Shown piece after piece: positions 60,262 through 64,000 of a stretch of 64,000 nt of DNA. The DNA is taken from positions 1 to 64,000 of the forward strand of contig BLMC01000003.1 of the NCBI GenBank assembly GCA_011959805.1, read 5' to 3'. The notes under the pieces were generated by a model. The model was not told where the DNA came from. It ran no database searches and was given only the letters and a program-made list of their open reading frames with translations. The stretch comes from Lachnospiraceae bacterium (GTDB lineage: Bacteria; Bacillota; Clostridia; Lachnospirales; Lachnospiraceae). Position 1 is the first letter of the stretch; every line of letters begins with the position of its first letter. The position numbers and the translations under genes were made by a program.

Positions 60262-61749
60262 ATGGATTTATTTTACAGAAGCACGAGAAGTAATCATGAT
60301 GCAGTAAAGGCATCACAGGCAATATTAAAGGGACTTGCAGATGATGGCGGATTATATGTGCCAGAGTCAGTTCCACGACTTGACAAAAGTTTTGAAGCGC
60401 TGTCTGAGATGACATATCAGGAGACGGCCTATGAAGTGATGAAACTGTTTCTGACAGACTTTACGGAGTCAGAATTAAAGGACTGTATTAATAAAGCTTA
60501 TGATAGTAAATTTGATACGGAGCAGATTGCACCGATTGTCGAAGCAGAGGGCACCTATTATCTGGAACTTTTTCATGGTGCCACAATTGCGTTTAAAGAT
60601 ATGGCACTTTCTATTTTACCACATCTATTAATTACATCAGCAAAGAAAAATAATGTGAAGAATGAGATTGTAATCCTTACGGCAACCAGTGGCGATACTG
60701 GCAAAGCAGCGCTTGCAGGTTTTGCTGATGTAAAGGGAACCAAAATTATAGTGTTTTATCCCAAAAATGGAGTTAGCCCAATTCAGGAAAAACAGATGAT
60801 TACACAAAAAGGAGAAAACACGCTTGTTGTTGGTATTACCGGCAATTTTGATGATGCGCAAACGGGCGTTAAGCAGTTGTTTGGCGATAAGGAATTGGCA
60901 GAGAGAATGAATCAGGCAGGGTTTCAGTTTTCTTCTGCAAATTCTATTAATATTGGTAGACTTGTGCCACAGATTGTTTATTATGTTTATTCTTATTCAC
61001 AGCTTTTAAAGATGGGTAAAGTTGAGAAAGGAGAAAAAATTAACGTCGTTGTGCCAACAGGGAACTTTGGCAATATTCTTGCTGCGTATTTTGCCAAACA
61101 TATGGGGATTCCTATCGCAAAATTAATTTGTGCCTCCAATGAAAACAAGGTACTTTATGATTTCTTTGAGACAGGTATTTATGACAGGAATAGAGCGTTT
61201 GTACTCACAAGTTCTCCTTCTATGGATATTTTGATTTCCAGTAATTTAGAAAGACTAATTTATTTAACAGCAGGCGCAGATGCAGATAAAAATGTAGCGT
61301 TTATGAACTCGCTGGCGACATCTGGTAGATACGAGATAACAGCGGATATGAGAGAACATATGAAGGATTTCTATGGAAATTACGCATCAGAACAAGAGAC
61401 TACAAACACCATCAAAACACTTTTTGAAAAGACAGGATATGTGATTGATACACATACTGCGGTAGCTGCCTGTGTATTAGAAAAATATAAGAAAGAAACT
61501 GGTGATGAGACAAAAACTATTGTGGCATCGACTGCAAGTCCATTTAAGTTTACTAGAAGTGTGATGAATGCGATTGATATTAAATATGATACTATGGGAG
61601 ATTTTGCACTTGTCGATGAACTTTCTAAAATTGCAAAGATTAAAGTGCCAAATGCGATAGAAGAAATTCGTACAGCATCTATATTGCATGATACTGTATG
61701 TGAAAAGGAAGATATGAAGGCAGTAGTGATGAGATTTCTCGGTATATGA
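60262..61749 (+). CDS. thrC: Threonine synthase
   Basis: LELFHGATIAFKDMALSILPHLL (PLP Lys), TATSGDTGKAALAGF, NSINIGRLVPQIVYYVYSY. Confidence 0.95.
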   Translation: MDLFYRSTRSNHDAVKASQAILKGLADDGGLYVPESVPRLDKSFEALSEMTYQETAYEVMKLFLTDFTESELKDCINKAYDSKFDTEQIAPIVEAEGTYYLELFHGATIAFKDMALSILPHLLITSAKKNNVKNEIVILTATSGDTGKAALAGFADVKGTKIIVFYPKNGVSPIQEKQMITQKGENTLVVGITGNFDDAQTGVKQLFGDKELAERMNQAGFQFSSANSINIGRLVPQIVYYVYSYSQLLKMGKVEKGEKINVVVPTGNFGNILAAYFAKHMGIPIAKLICASNENKVLYDFFETGIYDRNRAFVLTSSPSMDILISSNLERLIYLTAGADADKNVAFMNSLATSGRYEITADMREHMKDFYGNYASEQETTNTIKTLFEKTGYVIDTHTAVAACVLEKYKKETGDETKTIVASTASPFKFTRSVMNAIDIKYDTMGDFALVDELSKIAKIKVPNAIEEIRTASILHDTVCEKEDMKAVVMRFLGI

Positions 61750-61785
61750 TAAGGCAAACATACAAGAAGACAAAGAGGGTTACAT

Positions 61786-62130
61786 ATGAATTTTGGAATA
61801 ATACTGGATTTGCTTATTATGTTATGCGGTGTTTATACAGTATATTGGGCAGTGCAGATGAAGTCGACCAATAAAATTCCACCGATGCTTGTCGGAAAAA
61901 ATTTTCCAATTAATCGGGCAAAAGATCCCGCAGGTTTTATTCAGTTTACGTTTCCTTTTACATTAGCAGTGGGAATGATAATCGTTGCAGTAGGATTGAT
62001 TAGTACATTGGGATTTTTTACAACCTATCCGATAGCAGAGACCATGATGTGGATGCTACTGATTATAGTTCTTGTTGTTTACAGTGTGTTGCTGATGAGG
62101 GCACAGAAAAAGTATTTGGTAGGAATGTAG
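61786..62130 (+). CDS. Hypothetical membrane protein (three predicted TM)
   Basis: Hydrophobic 114-aa ORF between thrC and deoC; weak RBS. Confidence 0.65.
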   Translation: MNFGIILDLLIMLCGVYTVYWAVQMKSTNKIPPMLVGKNFPINRAKDPAGFIQFTFPFTLAVGMIIVAVGLISTLGFFTTYPIAETMMWMLLIIVLVVYSVLLMRAQKKYLVGM

Positions 62131-62173
62131 ATACAAAAGTTTATACGAAGGAAAAGAGAGGGAAGCAAAAGAT

Positions 62174-62833
62174 ATGACAGACAAAGCACTTTTTAGGCAT
62201 ATTGACCACACCTTATTAAAACCTTTTGCTACATGGAGTGAAATTGAGCTGCTGTGCGACCAAGCAGTGCGATATCAAACCGCGTCAGTGTGTATTCCGC
62301 CATCTTATGTAAAAAGGGTTTATGATGGATATGGTGATAAAGTCAATATCTGTACTGTGGTAGGATTTCCGCTTGGTTATAGCATGACATCTGCAAAGGT
62401 AACAGAGATAGAACAGGCAATTGCAGATGGCTGTAATGAGATTGATATGGTGGTTAATATTGGCGATGTAATCAATGGCGATTATGCAAAAGTGGAGGAG
62501 GAAATCCGAATTTTAAAGAGAGCATGTGGTGATCATATACTGAAAGTTATTATAGAAACTTGTTTTTTGTCGGAAGAAGAAAAGATTGCTATGTGCAAGG
62601 CAGTAACAAATGCAGGGGCCGATTACATAAAGACTTCAACTGGTTTTGGAACAGGTGGAGCAACTATCGAGGACATTCGGTTATTTCGCAAATATGTTGG
62701 CCAAAATGTAAAGATTAAAGCAGCAGGTGGAATAAAAACAAGAGAAGAATTAATATTGTTTCTCGAAGAAGGATGCGATAGAATTGGCACGTCATCAGCG
62801 GTAGCGATACTGTTGGGAGAACAAGGATATTAA
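62174..62833 (+). CDS. deoC: Deoxyribose-phosphate aldolase
   Basis: IDHTLLKPFATWSEI, TVVGFPLGYSMTSAKVTE, DYIKTSTGFGTGGAT, KAAGGIKTREEL. Confidence 0.95.
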   Translation: MTDKALFRHIDHTLLKPFATWSEIELLCDQAVRYQTASVCIPPSYVKRVYDGYGDKVNICTVVGFPLGYSMTSAKVTEIEQAIADGCNEIDMVVNIGDVINGDYAKVEEEIRILKRACGDHILKVIIETCFLSEEEKIAMCKAVTNAGADYIKTSTGFGTGGATIEDIRLFRKYVGQNVKIKAAGGIKTREELILFLEEGCDRIGTSSAVAILLGEQGY

Positions 62834-62849
62834 GTGCGTGGAGGAAAAC

Positions 62850-64000
62850 ATGGGAGAAATAGAAAAACAACGGATTGCAGCATTGCAAAAGCTGCTCAAA
62901 GAGGCAGGGATTGACTATTATATTGTGCCAACGGCAGATTATCACAACTCAGAGTATGTCAATGCACATTTTAAGATGCGAGAGTTTTTGTCTGGATTTA
63001 CTGGATCGGCTGGAACGCTTGTGGTGAGTGCCAAAGAGGCAGGTCTTTGGACAGACGGTAGATATTTTGTGCAGGCGGAGAATGAGTTGCAAGGCTCTGG
63101 AATTGTCTTATATAAAATGCTGGAAGAGGGCGTTCCAAAAATCGAGGAATATTTGGAAAGAAATGTTACAGATGGTCAGACAATTGGTTTTGATGGCAGG
63201 GTTGTGGACGCTTTTTTTGGAAAAGAACTGGAAAAGACATTTGCCGGGAAAGATATAACTTTTGTATATGATAAGGATATTGCGGCGCAGCTTTGGCAGG
63301 ATAGGCCGGCAAGACCTGTAAGCAAACTTTGGATTGTGTCTGAGGAAAATTGCGGTATGAGTGTCGCAGATAAACTGACCAAGGTTCGTGAAAAAATGGC
63401 AGAAGAAGGGGCAAAGTATCTTCTGATCTCAAAGTTGGATGATATTATGTGGCTTTATAATATTCGGGCAAATGATGTTGATTGTAATCCAGTAGCGCTT
63501 TCTTATACGTATGTTTCAAAGGACAAAGCAGTATTATTTATTCAGACAGAAGCGTTGACAGAGGAAGCGAAGCTGCATTTTGAGAAGAGCGATGTACTTT
63601 GTGAAGACTATGACAATATTGCAGAGTATCTTAAAACGTGTGACATGCGTGGAAAAGTGTGGTGTTCGGGAGCAGATATCAGCTATATGCTCTATAAGGT
63701 GGTTCAAAACCGTACAGAACTTGTGGACAAAAAAAATCCGACAGAGCTGTTGAAAGCAATCAAGAATCCTGTTGAACTGGAACATATCAGAGAGTGTTAC
63801 TTGAAAGATAGTGCTGTTTTGACAAAGTTTCTTTTTTGGATGAAAGAAAATGTGGGGAAAGTTTCGATGGATGAACGAAGTGTAGCTGCGAAGTTGGATA
63901 GTATGAGAGCGAAAATTCCAGGTTTTCTTGACTTGTCTTTTCCAACAATCAGTGCCTACAAGGCCAATGCAGCGATGGCACATTACAGTGCGACTCCAGA
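62850..64000 (+). CDS. Xaa-Pro aminopeptidase (aminopeptidase P), 3' truncated by the window edge
   Basis: MGEIEKQRIAALQKLLKEAGIDYYIVPTADYHNSEYVNAHFKMREFLSGFTGSAGTLVV...LWTDGRYFVQAENEL; RBS GGAGG; open to the window end and absent from the ORF track. Confidence 0.9.
   Translation, partial: MGEIEKQRIAALQKLLKEAGIDYYIVPTADYHNSEYVNAHFKMREFLSGFTGSAGTLVVSAKEAGLWTDGRYFVQAENELQGSGIVLYKMLEEGVPKIEEYLERNVTDGQTIGFDGRVVDAFFGKELEKTFAGKDITFVYDKDIAAQLWQDRPARPVSKLWIVSEENCGMSVADKLTKVREKMAEEGAKYLLISKLDDIMWLYNIRANDVDCNPVALSYTYVSKDKAVLFIQTEALTEEAKLHFEKSDVLCEDYDNIAEYLKTCDMRGKVWCSGADISYMLYKVVQNRTELVDKKNPTELLKAIKNPVELEHIRECYLKDSAVLTKFLFWMKENVGKVSMDERSVAAKLDSMRAKIPGFLDLSFPTISAYKANAAMAHYSATP

Overview
This window looks like chromosomal DNA from a low-GC, spore-forming anaerobic Firmicute, probably Lachnospiraceae/Clostridia. 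The inference rests on cotJABC, a GerA protein, an [FeFe]-hydrogenase-like protein, class III RNR and split MetH. Most of it is ordinary housekeeping or metabolic sequence: miaB, SulP transporter, larB/larC, nrdDG-dut, eno, fprA, glycogen debranching, gltX, metH, gltBD, thrC, deoC and a truncated aminopeptidase P at the right edge. I saw no rRNA, tRNA, CRISPR array, prophage or transposase. The items most worth a second look are: (1) a three-gene operon at 36.8-40.1 kb pairing a sirtuin-like protein and a GH13 debranching-like protein that have both lost catalytic motifs, followed by a DUF5662-like protein; (2) two dispersed intergenic repeat families, one a compound palindrome with matching ends and possible target duplications, placed 10-11 nt after stop codons; (3) an orphan HipA-like kinase whose -10-like sequence lies inside a 24-bp palindrome; (4) two short membrane-protein ORFs missing from the ORF track, upstream of a K+/H+ antiporter; (5) a small Cys-rich ORF whose Shine-Dalgarno sequence lies inside a terminator-like hairpin; (6) a secreted DxDGDGICD-repeat protein with a recent in-frame 69-bp duplication; (7) an AP2-like/degenerate-HNH protein; (8) a tandem NrdR-box-like pair upstream of nrdD. 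All family assignments come from reading motifs by eye, with no database search.
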